Origin: Schizochytrium sp. TIO01
Taxonomy: Eukaryota > Sar > Bigyra > Thraustochytrida > Thraustochytriidae
Assembly (NCBI GenBank): GCA_004764695.1
Contig: SMSO01000032.1
Coordinates: 8,266,668 to 8,330,667, forward strand
Direction of reading: 5' to 3'
Length of the DNA stretch: 64,000 nucleotides
Position 1 is the first letter of the stretch, and the number at the start of each line of letters is the position of its first letter. The notes under the pieces were generated by a model. The model was not told the DNA's origin and did no database searches. It worked only from the letters and a program-made list of their open reading frames with translations. The translations under genes and the position numbers were made by a program. Below are positions 51,135-62,699 of the stretch, piece by piece.

Positions 51135-52345
51135 ATAAATCGATGGATACATCAATACATATCCATGGCCAACGAGAACTCTGTGCGCGGTTTCTCATGT
51201 CCAGGAGAGAGAGAAAGAGACGGTCATAGCCGTCATATTGCCTACCATGCTGACGGTTGGGGTCCCGCTCTTGAAGATCTCCAGAATGAGAAAAAAGCGA
51301 GCGTCAAAATGGTGCTCTAAAAAACTAAAGCCACGACAACCCCCGAGAACGCCCACTTTGGTAACTCATTGGACCTGGCGTTTTGCATTCCTTCTAAAGA
51401 GGAGGCGGGGACTAGCTAGGAACAAATGTGGGCTTTTTGAGACCATCGCCATGCATGCCTGTCTCCTGAGCGTCTGTCTGCGCTGAGGTCCTTGATTCCC
51501 TCATTTGCTCGCAGCCGTCGAGTATGCCTGCATCCCGTTGCGAAGGTGGACCTGAGGAGAAAGAAACCTCGAGAGCCTGGAGTTTGGAGATCGAAGAAGC
51601 AGGTTAAGATTCTGAGTTCGTGAGAATTGAGATGTTCCGGAGGATTGAACTATGGGTGGGCGGATGGATGGCTATAGCGAATACGCTAAAAGCTGTCTGT
51701 GCCTGCTATGTCTGGCGAGCAGTCATTGAGTAACTCCTGCGAAGGAGAAGTGTGGTGGCCGCGCAGTTCAAATCGCCTGGCTCAGGGTAGGAATCGTGGC
51801 GGTAGCAGATGAGACAGCGCGCCAAGTCCTGAGTCACTCAGACCGGGCTCACACCTCTCGTTCATGAAAGGTGCATATTTTAAGTATCGCATCATTTTTA
51901 CTTCAACCTGTTGACTTGCTCGATGGTGATGCGGAGGACATCTTAGGACCCGCTCTTACGCTTTAGCTATAATTTGCTATAATGTTTAAAATTTTATTCT
52001 AATGCTATTTAAAAAGTACATTCCTGTTTCTCTATTAGTCAAGTTCTGTTTGTTTGTTTCTATGTTTGGCATCAGAACTGGAGGTGATGCTTTATGAAAT
52101 TAAAAGACAGTTGTGCTAACAGCTTTATGAGCGGTTGAAATCTGTTTTCATTCAAGGGAGGTCCTAGATTAAATTAAAAGTGCCACCTACGTTCACTAGA
52201 GATTAGGGATGGCTCATTCGTCGCTCAAAAACTTGCCTGCACTGGTGCACTCCAGGCTCGCCGACCAGGAACGAAAGCGTGCTGGACACGTCTCGGGCTA
52301 AAGGCTGCATACTTTCATGGTGATGTATTCGCTTGACACATCCCT
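51135..52345. other. No gene recognised
   Basis: The 51480-51880 part is GC-richer and has few long frames. I looked for a structured RNA there and found no tRNA, snRNA or SRP signature. Confidence 0.4.
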
Positions 52346-52348
52346 TTT

Positions 52349-52397
52349 AAAAGCAAGCAAGCAAGCTAGCAAGCAAGCAAGCAAGCAAGCTAGCAAG
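52349..52397. repeat. (AAGC)n microsatellite with TAGC interruptions
   Basis: About 12 units, with two CTAGC interruptions at a regular distance. Confidence 0.95.
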
Positions 52398-52980
52398 GCG
52401 GAAGAATATTGAGGTACTTACTTTGAAGGTACTTAGTACTGTTTACTTTCTTTCTTTCCTTCTTTCTTTCTTTCTCACTTCCTTACTTTCTTCCTTAGCT
52501 ATAGCTAGCTAGTCTACTGAAAAGACTGAAAAGGAGCTTGTTCCCATTCCTTCTTTCCCACCAACTAACTACAGAAGTAAGTAAGTAATTAGAGAAAGAA
52601 ACTGAAGAACGCAAGGGAGGTTTTGCTTGCAGTGGTGGCCGTTCCAAAAGACCTTCTTCTTCTCGTTCTTCGAGGCTGTTCTTGTTCTGTTTCCACCCGT
52701 GTTTCTTCCCACCGCCTCACTGTGTCCATCTTTTGTGGAAAACTTGCGCGGACTTGCAAAAAGATAGTTATAGCTCTATTTCAGAGGGCTCAGATCTCGT
52801 TCTACAGCAATCATCATGCACATGCAGTGGGTAAATAGGGCACCCTGTCCGCAAGCCCAGCCATCCCGAGCAAGCTCCATCAGCGCTCGTGAAGTTTCGC
52901 TCGGCTCGTTTATTTAACCGATCAAGCCGTTCAGAATTAGGTCTTCATGCTGACGTTTGTTGCTTCACTTGTTTCTGATC
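52398..52980. other. No gene recognised
   Basis: A TTTC/CTTT pyrimidine tract (52448-52495) is followed by small frames. No conserved motif. Confidence 0.4.
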
Positions 52981-52984
52981 GTTA

Positions 52985-53065
52985 TTATCTATTTATTCAT
53001 TTGCTTATTTATTCATTTGCTTATTTATTTATTTTTATTCATTTGCTTATTTATCTACCTATCTA
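52985..53065. repeat. TTATTTATTCATTTGC-type 16-bp repeat
   Basis: Repeated CATTTGCTTATTTATT units, passing into ATCTATCT. Confidence 0.85.
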
Positions 53066-53298
53066 TTTACATTGTGTTGTTTGTTTGGTTTGTTTCGAAA
53101 AACTTGAAGGCCCGCTCTCCAACCAAGAGTTCAATCTAATGGCGTCAAAGCATCGGCTGACCAAGTTGCTGATTTTGCAAATTTCATAAATAGCTGGCTG
53201 GCTGACTGACTTGCTGACTGACTTGCTGGGCTGCTTTCTAGCTTACTAAAAAAGAAAACACGCGTGCACAAAGATGAGAAAATGAATGTATAAATGAA

Positions 53299-53355
53299 TA
53301 TGAATGAATGAATGAATGAATGAATGAATGAATGAATGAATGAATGAATGAATGG
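53299..53355. repeat. (GAAT)n microsatellite, about 14 copies
   Basis: A perfect array. Its complement translates as an HSFI repeat, producing spurious minus-strand ORFs. Confidence 0.96.
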
Positions 53356-53800
53356 GACATTGCCGCGACCTCACAACAGCAACGGAAAATCTCAGACTCT
53401 GAGCACCCACATGAACGACAGCAAGCCAGGCAGCTAGCCAGCCATTTATCCACACGAAAAAGCTCAGCAACACGGGTAGGTGGGAATGGAGAGGTGCGCG
53501 AAACGGCAACTGAGAAGACAAACAAACACACACAGGGGAAAGAAGCAAAATCGAGCCAATTGTCAATCAATCAATCAATCTAAGAAGGCGCTCGATGATC
53601 TCGACTGGCTGATTGACACTACTCCAGTAGTAGTACTCGGATAGCAGTTCTCTAGTAGTAGAAGCGTAGCTGACTAGCGAGTGCTCACGCGTGCCTTGCC
53701 GTGAGGGGTCCATAGCCTCGATGGCGCAAAAACGTACACGAGAATGCCGAACAAATATGACACCACTCGCTTGCTCGCTTTCTTTTGAGTTGCTTGCTTT

Positions 53801-53862
53801 AGGTTGCTTGCTTTAGTTAAGCTTTAGCTTGAGGTTGCTTGCTTTAGTTAAGCTTTAGCTTG
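53801..53862. repeat. Perfect 31-bp tandem duplication
   Basis: The 31-bp unit beginning AGGTTGCTTGCTTTAG is present twice head-to-tail without mismatch (53801-53831, 53832-53862). Confidence 0.95.
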
Positions 53863-56450
53863 AGGTGCGAAAGAAGTCCAGGCATAAGAGAGGTACTATG
53901 AATGCTCTATATATTTATAAATGAGTTCGTCAACGCCACACCAACCTTGCTAGCGATGGGAACATTGCAACAGCCTGGCGCAAGGCAAGAGAAAGAACTG
54001 GAAATCCTGGCTTTGGTTTATGGAGCTGGTTGAAGAGTTTGAGTGAAGAACATAAAACAGGCTTTGACACTGAGGTCGAGCGAAAGGTTAGTACCTAAGG
54101 TAAGTATGCATGCATGCATGCATGCATGCTCGGTTTCAAAAAAGTTCTCACCGGATGAGGTTTTAGTAGCTATGCCTGTTGAACGATAATCACAGGTGTG
54201 AGAGCGGTGGTAATAGTGGACATGCACTACTAACGATGGGTTGATGGATGGATGGATGGATGGACGGAGGATCTATTAAATTGAAAGCAGATTGAAGGAT
54301 CGATTGACAGATCGGCAGACGAATTGAATTACTCGTCTCGTCTTAAGTCAGAGCTGTGGGATGTCACCATTCCCATCTTGAGGTTCTGCGCACGAACATC
54401 TTGTTCCACAAGAAACTAATGCAAGACATGCATGGCAGCGGTATTTAGCAAGCAGCGATGCAATACTTGCCGCAGCTCATGGGAATTTTTTCGTATCGCT
54501 TTCTCCAGGGTTCTCAAAAGTCATCGATCCCTAATTTGCCTTCCACAGAACAACGCAACGCACTTCCTCCCTTCACTCACTCAATTCCAATCTCCGCACT
54601 AGCACTGAGAGAGAGGGAGAGTGGCTAGGAAGAACTTATGCTCTCCTATGTACCCACCTCAACTGCACCCTCAGCATATCCTACTGCTTTCCCGTTTCTG
54701 AAGATGAAACATACAACGATGTAGTTCGAAAGCAACCCCCTCAAGAACTAAAGCGCTTCAAGACTTTAATACGTACAACCACCGTGATGCGCCCAGCTGC
54801 AGCTCGTATCAGCATCTGTGAGATCGGCTCTGCGAAGCACAATTAAGAAAGAGAGAGTCCTAATGACCCGTAGCGATGGCCTGCGCTTTCAAACGAACAA
54901 AGTGAGTTAGTTTTCCACGAAATCTAGCTATTTCACAAGCAAACTTAGTGGCCAATCAATCTCTCTCGCCATCAGCATTCACGGTCTCGGCTCGAGAAGA
55001 GTCGGAAAGACCAAACAAAAGTGAGGATACAGTACGATTGGAGCATGCAAAGAGGTACTAGAAAAATGATGGGTGCGACCAAACCAGCCATGCATCTTTC
55101 CTTGCTGACCAACAGTGAGTGCTTCGGCATTTCCGAAAACGTTAACTCGTCCTTCAAGATGATAACGACACTGGCGATGGGATTTCCCTCATTGCTCATA
55201 CTACCTACTACCGACTGCTGCTACTTCGTATCACGCCATAGAACATGTTTGTATGAATGACGAATGATGTTTTCCTCTTTGAAAGTAAATAAAACGGGCC
55301 AGGCAATGAAACGAAGAAAAGAATGGGAACATTCGCACGAAAGAAGACGATGGAGACGACGAAGAAGGCTCTCTTTCTACTAACACTCGAATTTAAAAAA
55401 AAAAAGAGAAAAACATTTGAAGGGGGAAGAAGAAAAGGAATTGAGCTCAGCTCGCGACCAAATTCTCGAGGCTCCTCGCAATTGAGCAGAACGAAGCAAC
55501 CAAAGCCTGGACAGCTGAAGTAGACGTCGTCAGGGCTGAGGTCGTCGGGATTGGGCGGGTATTTGGTAACGACGAAGACACCTTCATGAGGACAGACATT
55601 CCGTGGAGATTATCATCATCGTTTGCAGAGGGTGCGGTGAGAGATATCAATTTCATTTGCGAGTCTTGAGCCTTTCTGGTTTATTCATTCATTAACACCA
55701 TAATAAATACTATCGTCACTTTTAGTTTTCCCTTCATTTTCGCATTTTAAAATAAGTTTATCTTTCTTATATTATCGTTCATTCGACATATGCTAAGAAA
55801 CAATAACATTATTCTTGAAAATTGTTTATTTATTTATCGAAATAATAAAATTATTGGAAAGCAAACTTGCTTGCAAAGTAAGTAAAATAGTTTATAAAGA
55901 TGAATCAGTGAGCCTTGAAACATGATTTCTTGAAACGAGTTCATGCTCATATTATCAAAATTTAGAAAGTAGACTGCGAGAACTTAAAGTTAACAGTAGA
56001 GCCTTAGGGAGAGAAAAACATGGCACAGGCATTTGGGAAAGTAACCCTGCATTACCAGACTCTGATAAAGGCCTACTTTTAACTTTTTTTTTAACTTTTT
56101 TTTTTAATATATACTTTTTTTGTTTTATAACCAAGAATAAGAGAAAAAGAAAAGAAAGACGAGTAGATCCAAACAGACTGTGCCTAGCCAGGTATATCGC
56201 GGGGAAAAGGGAGCTAGCTAGCTAGCTTCTGGACTCCTACTGTTTGACCACCATCAGGCCTATTGGGTCCTTTTAGAAACTGATAAGACCAGATTTTTTT
56301 TTTTTTAAATGAAAAGGAAAGTAGTTGCAAGGGGCCAGGAAACCTAAACAGCCGAGCGAACTCACTGAAGAAAGTGCGCTTCGCGTTCCCTCATGTCTTT
56401 CTGCCGAGCAAAAATCGAGGTATCCTTGGTGTTGAAGTTGGTCTTTCTTG
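53863..56450. other. No gene recognised
   Basis: Mixed composition. It includes a GATG run (54240-54264), an AT-rich stretch (55680-55900) and the GCAT array listed separately. Frames of 60-79 codons only. Confidence 0.4.
54105..54129. repeat. (GCAT)n self-complementary microsatellite
   Basis: About six ATGC units. The array is palindromic and can pair with itself. Confidence 0.95.
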
Positions 56451-56614
56451 AACGTTGAATGGTCCAATGGATATGATCAGGCCAGCCGGAGATATCTTTG
56501 AGCGAAGGCTTTCTCGTTCATTTGCAGATGGACAGATGGATGCATGCATATATTCATGTGCATCGTCAACGCCGCAGAGAATGAGCGAGTTGACATCAAC
56601 TAATCAGTTAATTG

Positions 56615-56617
<3 letters not shown>

Positions 56618-56645
<28 letters not shown>

Positions 56646-56700
56646 TATTCTCTCATTCATTTATTCATTCATTTATTCATTCATTCCTCATTCATTTCTC
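56618..56700. repeat. (TCAA)n then (ATTC/ATTT)n array
   Basis: About seven TCAA units directly followed by degenerate CATT/TATT units. It lies inside a 205-codon frame that it largely creates. Confidence 0.92.
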
Positions 56701-57327
56701 AGGCTTCCCAGTCTTAGCTCGTTGAAACAAAAAGTCCACGGCGAAACTTCGCGGGCAAAGACGCCCTCGAAATCAAGCCTCAGGCAATCCTCAAAATCAA
56801 ATCGTCTTATAAACTTGCTCGAGGTATTCAATCGTCCACCCATCGAATGCTATTCAAAGCTGTTATTGATGAGGCCACTGCGGCAGTCTCTTTGCATGAA
56901 TCGGAACTCAAATCAAATCTATGGATGGAAAGCAAAAGGTTGTAAGAGGGATCAAAAGAGGGAAAGAGCATGCGAAGCACCACTCAACGCCAATATTAAA
57001 ATCACCGAGGAGCTGAAGACACGGCGTGAGCAAGTAAGGACTTACGAGAACAGTAACATTAAAAGAAAATAAAAGAAAATGGAGCATAAAATTGTTTTTC
57101 TGTTTTTTGGTCGATTTAGTTTATTTTTAATTGTAATTGAATAATTGAATGGAAGAACTGGAAATGCCAAGTTTGGACTCTATGTTATGTCTTTCGTTCT
57201 TTGCTTTTTTTTAGTTCTTTCTTTCCTACTGCTTCCATGGTTTCATTCAAGCTTCTTCCAAATCACTCTCTCTTTTCTTTCTTCTTTTCTCTTAGATGAC
57301 ATTCACACTCACACGTTTTCTCACTAA

Positions 57328-57388
57328 AATACTCACTCACTCACTCACTCATTCACTTACTCTCTCTCTCTCTCTCTCACTCTCTTAC
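57328..57388. repeat. (CACT)n and (TC)n compound microsatellite
   Basis: Five CACT units, then a TC run of about 18 bp and CACTCT units. Confidence 0.92.
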
Positions 57389-60058
57389 TTTATTCTCGCT
57401 TGTTGGGCGAAATGAAAGAAAGAATTGTTGAAAAGTATTCTATGAGTTTATGCTAGCTTTTCAAGATTTCATTTCACGTTTCTCCCAGATATTTAATCCG
57501 GCTCAGTTTTTTATAGCTGCACAAATGAACTCGAAAGTGTCTCTGCAAATCGAATGAAGAAAAAAAAAAGAAAGGTGCCTCTACTTCTCTCTGATGGAGC
57601 AGAATGAAATAAAGATTATGGCCATGCCAGCTCCAAGCTGTATTAAGAAAAAGTCTGGTTAATTGGAATATTGCGTCGCGAACCTTAGCCCCTCGTGTTC
57701 GTCTTATTGTTCATCATAATATTTTCAATATCATAAAGAATTGCCCAGGTGACCTCCACTCGTAATACTCATTGCTTAAATAATGATCATACTGCCATGT
57801 AAGTAGAGAAGTGCTAGGTAAGAGATAGATACGTACCTGCACTTTGAGAAATATTACATATACAAATATAATTATATTAAATATATTTACTTTAAGAAAA
57901 TTAAAAATATAGGTTTCACATAACTCCTCAGGAATATATACAATATAGTATAATGTTTTTTTTTGTTGTTGTTTTTAATAAAAAGAAGATTCAATAGTAT
58001 CTTTAAAGAGCTTACTCGTAGCTGTAGTTGTAAGAAGAATTATTAACCATCTACTCTTCTTAAGCTATATATGATTTCTTTTAAATATCTCTCCTTAAGT
58101 CAACCCTGCAAGTTAAGCCCTAGACCTGCATGAAAGTTCCGGGGCTTAAGGCAAAATGTGCATCAGATGATAGCAAAGTCACCGAGTCGGCAAGAGTTTG
58201 TTCGTTCTCTCGATCCAGGCTCTATTTTTGGGGTCTCCAGAAATGTTTTCTCTGTCAAGCACTAAAAAACAATAGAGAAAAAACATCTTGCTACAAATTA
58301 ATCAAACTGTTGGAGGCTAAGGCCTCCTGTGAACCATGAAGGTATATTATGAAGAGAAAGAAAAGGAAGAGAGGAAAGGAAATGAAAATAGCAAGTAAAT
58401 GCAGCCAGAAAGCATAGTAGGGGGGGTCTTCAGTAGTGGCCAAACAAAGCAAGAACAACGAAAAGGAAATGGCCGACTGACTGATCGGCTGACTTATTCG
58501 TTGGTTGGAGACAGACAAGAGAGGCTATACGGTAAAGATTGATCTGAGGGAAGGAGAGAATTTCGTTGATCATCTGAATTAAATGTAGAGGGTTTTAATA
58601 AAATAAACAAAACGAAATAAAAAACACTGCATTTCATCTTGCTTTATTTTATGTTATTATTTATTGAAAGGAAAAATGAATAGGCACATTTCACCCGATG
58701 ATTTGCACGTATTTGCACGTATTTATCACTTTTAAAAAGTTTGAAAATGTTTCTTTAATTTTTATTTTAAAATATTTAAAGATTATAGGAAGATAGGTAC
58801 CTGGTAATTCTGAAAATTAGTAATGAAAAGAGAAACTAAGATGTTACAAAAACTCGAAAGCTATATTCCAATTTGGGATTTAATAAATTTGTCTTTATAA
58901 ACATAATTTGTTTTTTAATGTTTGAAGAAAAAGAAAAAGAAAAAGAAAGGGCCTTGCGCTGTCTCAGAAGCGAGCGATGGCATACATCAATTCCACAAGA
59001 ACCGAGACTGAGGCCGCACAAGGCTCAAAGCCTCGATCGGTCACCGCCGGGCCCTCGCGCAGCTTTGACGCGAGGTGGCGACGGGCATTTGATCAAATCA
59101 ATCGACCGCAATCAGCTAACCCAGGTGATCAATACTTGGGTCAGCAAAGTCAAAAAGGAACCCAGAGGCTGGGGCAGCTTGTTCTCGAATTGACTGAGAG
59201 ATCAGGCAATTCGTCGAGCAATCACTTAATCACTCATCCAAACAACCTCCGCTGACGAGAACAATTTGTGGCATTCTTTGAGCATCCGCTTGCAAAGTCT
59301 GCCCCCAAATCTCTTGCCAGCTACAAATCGGCTGGCAGACACGAACGTCACAGCTTAGCGGCAATTAAGAAACTCCAAACCCCTATCCAAATACTCACAA
59401 GCGAGAAAGCAAACAAAATCAAATCAGCAACTGATCAGGCGCCATCTCGCATTGAGTCGAGATATGAGGATAGCTGGAGGCGTAATTTGTACATCAATTC
59501 GCAGTCCACTAATCATCAAAAAGCATTCTTCGGCGTTCTTCGTGTCGCCAAAACACAAATCACACAAAGCATCTGAGAACATCCAGATCTAAAACTCATC
59601 AACCTTCGCAGGAATTCTGCAAGACAATCCAAAGTATCCTTTGTCGATACACTTCATACACTCACTTTATTGCCAACGTTCTTTGGGAGCCAATCCACCT
59701 TAAAACAGCAGGAAACAACAAAGTCGTGAGGGTAAACATCTGGAATCCTGCCAAACCCCTCTCTCTACTTTCTTGTGTACCTGCAACACTTAGCTGTGCT
59801 TGCTCGAACAGCAAAAGACAACCTTTTCAGAGCATCTCAGCTTGCTACGAGTCACCAACATAGTTAAGAAGTCCAAGCGGAACCTGCTTTTATCATTGCG
59901 CAAGGTGCCAGGGAGTTGTGACTTCCTGAAGTAGGGGGCAAAATTCGATTACCTACTTTCTTGCACATTCTGTTTTCGACAGAGCGTCTGAAGCATTGAG
60001 TCTTTTGCTCCTAAACACGGCCCCACGATAAACAGTACTTCGTGAGGTAGTAGGGTAT
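57389..60058. other. No recognised gene; upstream flank of the Gln-rich protein gene
   Basis: AT-rich to about 58960, then a GC-richer part (58970-59600) with two consecutive frames (58977-59255 from ATG; 59268-59576 from GTG). They show no family motifs but are more protein-like than most in this tract and could be upstream exons or relics. Confidence 0.35.
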
Positions 60059-62002
60059 ATGCCCTCGCCCATGTGCTCTTCCAATGGTCATCATGTAAAC
60101 AGAGCTCCCCAGACATCTAAAGTGTCAATGGCAACATCGTCTTCATCGCACAATCTGCGACCAAACCCTCAACAGCTGACCGCTTCGTGGCGAAGTGGTA
60201 CATCCGACGCTCATCTTTTCGCTCCAGCTGGCGACAGTGTACCAACTCCTGCTCCTTCAGGTGCCTCATCATTGCATGATGTACGAACGCCAGGCCTTGG
60301 GGAACCATCGGATCGGGATCTAACATCGTCGTCTTCATTTGCTTCTTCAAACTTTGTTTCGTGGAGCGAAACAACAACACTAAACGAATCTGCGTCATCA
60401 ACAGCAACAGCACAACAGTTCACGCGACTCATGCAGCCATCAAGAAAGCAGAGTCACCAGCATGAGACACTGGATATTCACCAGTTTCCTGCCCAATCAC
60501 AACAAAACAATCCTTTGCAGAACTTGCAAGACGCAAGCTACCATACACAATCTTTTCTTGGCGAACCTTCAGGAGTTGTTGTGCAAACACCTCTTGGTAG
60601 CAATATCCAACCATTGCCACTACACAGAGCGAAGCACGGGTTATTGAGCAACAGTATCAACCCGACCGAGTCTGGACTTAATCGACTAGTCATACCATCC
60701 TCTTCTTCGGCTGGACTTCAACAGCAGCAAGAGTCAAAGGTTCAAACTCCCCGCGACGGAGGTGGCAACGCAAGGGAACAAGCCACTGATAGCAAACAAC
60801 ATCAGCAGCAGGAGGAACAGCAAGATGATCAAGAACATGACTCTGTCGCTTTACAGGCCACCATTGCGCGTATTCGGGCTCAGGGAAAGGCTGCTGCAGA
60901 AGCTGAAAGCGAACAGGATCTTCAAGAGTTGGGGTCAAAGAAAAAGAAAAATGCCCTTCAACGTGGTCCTGCCGGGTTAAAAACTGCACCACGAATTTCT
61001 GTCAAAGATTCTTTCTGGTTTCTCGACACACTGGAAACTTATCATATGGGCCAACTCTCAAATGCTGATCGGGAATATTTGCAAGGTTCTGGGCTACGGG
61101 ATAAACCAAAACATCGCAATGCAGTTCTTTTTGAGGACGACTATAGTTTTATTCTTGAAGGTCGTGATCGCAAACTGACCTTTGATCCGCAAGCATTCGC
61201 CAATAGCACGTGTAGCGATAGCAGGGTGTTTTTGCTGCATGAAGCAACTCTGGAGGTTATGCTAGCATATATTGGTAGCTTACTACATGCTCCAGCAAAG
61301 AGTTGCATCTGGTCTGCATTGATGAATCGTGTGGCTCATTATCTTTATCGCAGTGGGTATGCTGACATCTATATTGAAGAGCATGTTCGAGGCGTCCAAC
61401 ATAAAGAGGCAACCCTCTTTCTCCAAGGATATCACATTTCTCGTTCTAATTTTACCAAGTTGTGCCGACAGCTTCTACAAAAGGAAACAGAACGTCGTCA
61501 GCGTATTATGATGGTTCATGAGCAAGATCAACGGCAACGAGACCAAATTGTACAGCAAAAGCAAAAACAAGAGCTACACTACCAGGAGCGGCAACATCAT
61601 GACTTTTCAGCTCATTACCAACAAACTCAGCAACCGCATCACTTTTATCAACACTCGCACCAAGACCGCGTGCAATCATCACAACTCCCTTTGCCCAAGT
61701 TGCAACAAGAGCAACCACAAGAGCAACAACGGCAGCATTACAATTCTAATGACACTCAAACCCAGACAATTCAGCAACTGCAACAATTACACAACCTTCA
61801 AAGGCAGCAACAACATCGCCAACGACAAATTCAACATATGCAGCAAATGCAGCAAATCGACGAGCATCCAGGCACATCTTTACAATACTCATGGATGCCA
61901 ATGCAGGTATCGTCATCTTCATCATCATCGTCATCATCTTCTTCAGCCGCGACATCAGCAGCCTCCTCTTCATCTTCAGCCTCGTCTTCTAGGAGACACT
62001 GA
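60059..62002 (+). CDS. Gln/Ser-rich protein with unrecognised ~160-residue core domain
   Basis: A 647-residue protein from ATG. Residues 1-300 are Ser-, Gln- and Pro-rich and presumably disordered, with QQQQ-type runs and an acidic EEQQDDQEHD stretch. A folded core at about 318-485 starts VKDSFWFLDTLETYHMGQL. It contains LTFDPQAFANS, RVFLLHEATLEVMLAYIGSL and an SRSNFTKLCRQLLQ helix, and I do not recognise it. It continues into a Gln/His-rich tail (485-615) and ends in a long Ser run. The poly-Q and low-complexity context is common in transcription coactivators and RNA-granule proteins (inference). No signal peptide, membrane span or known DNA-binding motif. Confidence 0.8.
   Translation: MPSPMCSSNGHHVNRAPQTSKVSMATSSSSHNLRPNPQQLTASWRSGTSDAHLFAPAGDSVPTPAPSGASSLHDVRTPGLGEPSDRDLTSSSSFASSNFVSWSETTTLNESASSTATAQQFTRLMQPSRKQSHQHETLDIHQFPAQSQQNNPLQNLQDASYHTQSFLGEPSGVVVQTPLGSNIQPLPLHRAKHGLLSNSINPTESGLNRLVIPSSSSAGLQQQQESKVQTPRDGGGNAREQATDSKQHQQQEEQQDDQEHDSVALQATIARIRAQGKAAAEAESEQDLQELGSKKKKNALQRGPAGLKTAPRISVKDSFWFLDTLETYHMGQLSNADREYLQGSGLRDKPKHRNAVLFEDDYSFILEGRDRKLTFDPQAFANSTCSDSRVFLLHEATLEVMLAYIGSLLHAPAKSCIWSALMNRVAHYLYRSGYADIYIEEHVRGVQHKEATLFLQGYHISRSNFTKLCRQLLQKETERRQRIMMVHEQDQRQRDQIVQQKQKQELHYQERQHHDFSAHYQQTQQPHHFYQHSHQDRVQSSQLPLPKLQQEQPQEQQRQHYNSNDTQTQTIQQLQQLHNLQRQQQHRQRQIQHMQQMQQIDEHPGTSLQYSWMPMQVSSSSSSSSSSSSAATSAASSSSSASSSRRH
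61910..61990 (+). repeat. Serine-coding TCATCATCN trinucleotide repeat
   Basis: A run of TCx codons at the C-terminus of the Gln-rich protein, encoding about 13 Ser in a row followed by an Ala/Ser-rich end. Confidence 0.9.
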
Positions 62003-62464
62003 CCTTTGGCCAATCAGTAGGAGTTTTGGTCCTGAACAAAAGACATAGAAAATCTTTTCTTCAAAGCGATTCTGGCCATCAGTATCGCAGCCTTTGGCAT
62101 CAAGGGTTTGCGATACATGTATAAAATGTTATACAAAAATGTAGAATGAAGCGTTGCTTAAATCGGCACAATTCCATCATTTCTAAAATTTTAAGTTAGT
62201 CATCAATTTCTCTCTTTAGTTCGAATAGGAGCTACAAACCACTTTGCATTGATAATGATTGGTGAAATATACCACTGAAATAGAGAATTGTTCATACACA
62301 AGGTTCAAACACTTTGAAAAATCGACATCGTCGATATACTTTGAAGCCGCCATACAGCCTCGAAACTGGGTAAAGGTGAATAAATCTGAAATGAGTTTAC
62401 CCAAACCTGTGAACTTACGGAGGCGCAACGAACTACAACATAAGGTTTTAAGCTTTCACACTAC
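62003..62464. other. 3' flank, no gene recognised
   Basis: AT-rich, presumably holding the 3' UTR of the Gln-rich protein gene. No frame over 73 codons. Confidence 0.45.
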
Positions 62465-62699
62465 TCATTCGGAACTGTAATTTGGATTATCCAAATAGTA
62501 AGGTTGACGATCGGAGAAAGGCATATAGCAAGCATTTTGGACAGCTCGTAAGCATAGGGACACTGAAAGACTTTTGCATGAGTTTGTGAGCGAATGTTCC
62601 AATGAGCAGTTGGCAAGACAAGAATCAAGTGATGACATGCTTACTTCATAGCGTGAAGCTAAACGACGTAAAAAACAGTGCTTGATGATTTTCATAGAA

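Noticed and set aside
51640-51850. Possible structured RNA or tRNA (GTTCAAATC resembles a B box)
   Set aside because: The flanking bases do not form a T-arm or acceptor stem.
53238-53570. Minus-strand ORFs with HSFI repeats
   Set aside because: Translations of the (GAAT)n array; no domain outside it.
56455-57072. 205-codon plus-strand ORF
   Set aside because: It has an ATG but its middle is microsatellite translation and the remainder has no recognisable motif.
58977-59576. Two consecutive plus-strand frames as a gene
   Set aside because: Only the first has an ATG, there is no known motif, and no splice pattern was found that links them to the next gene. Kept only as a note.
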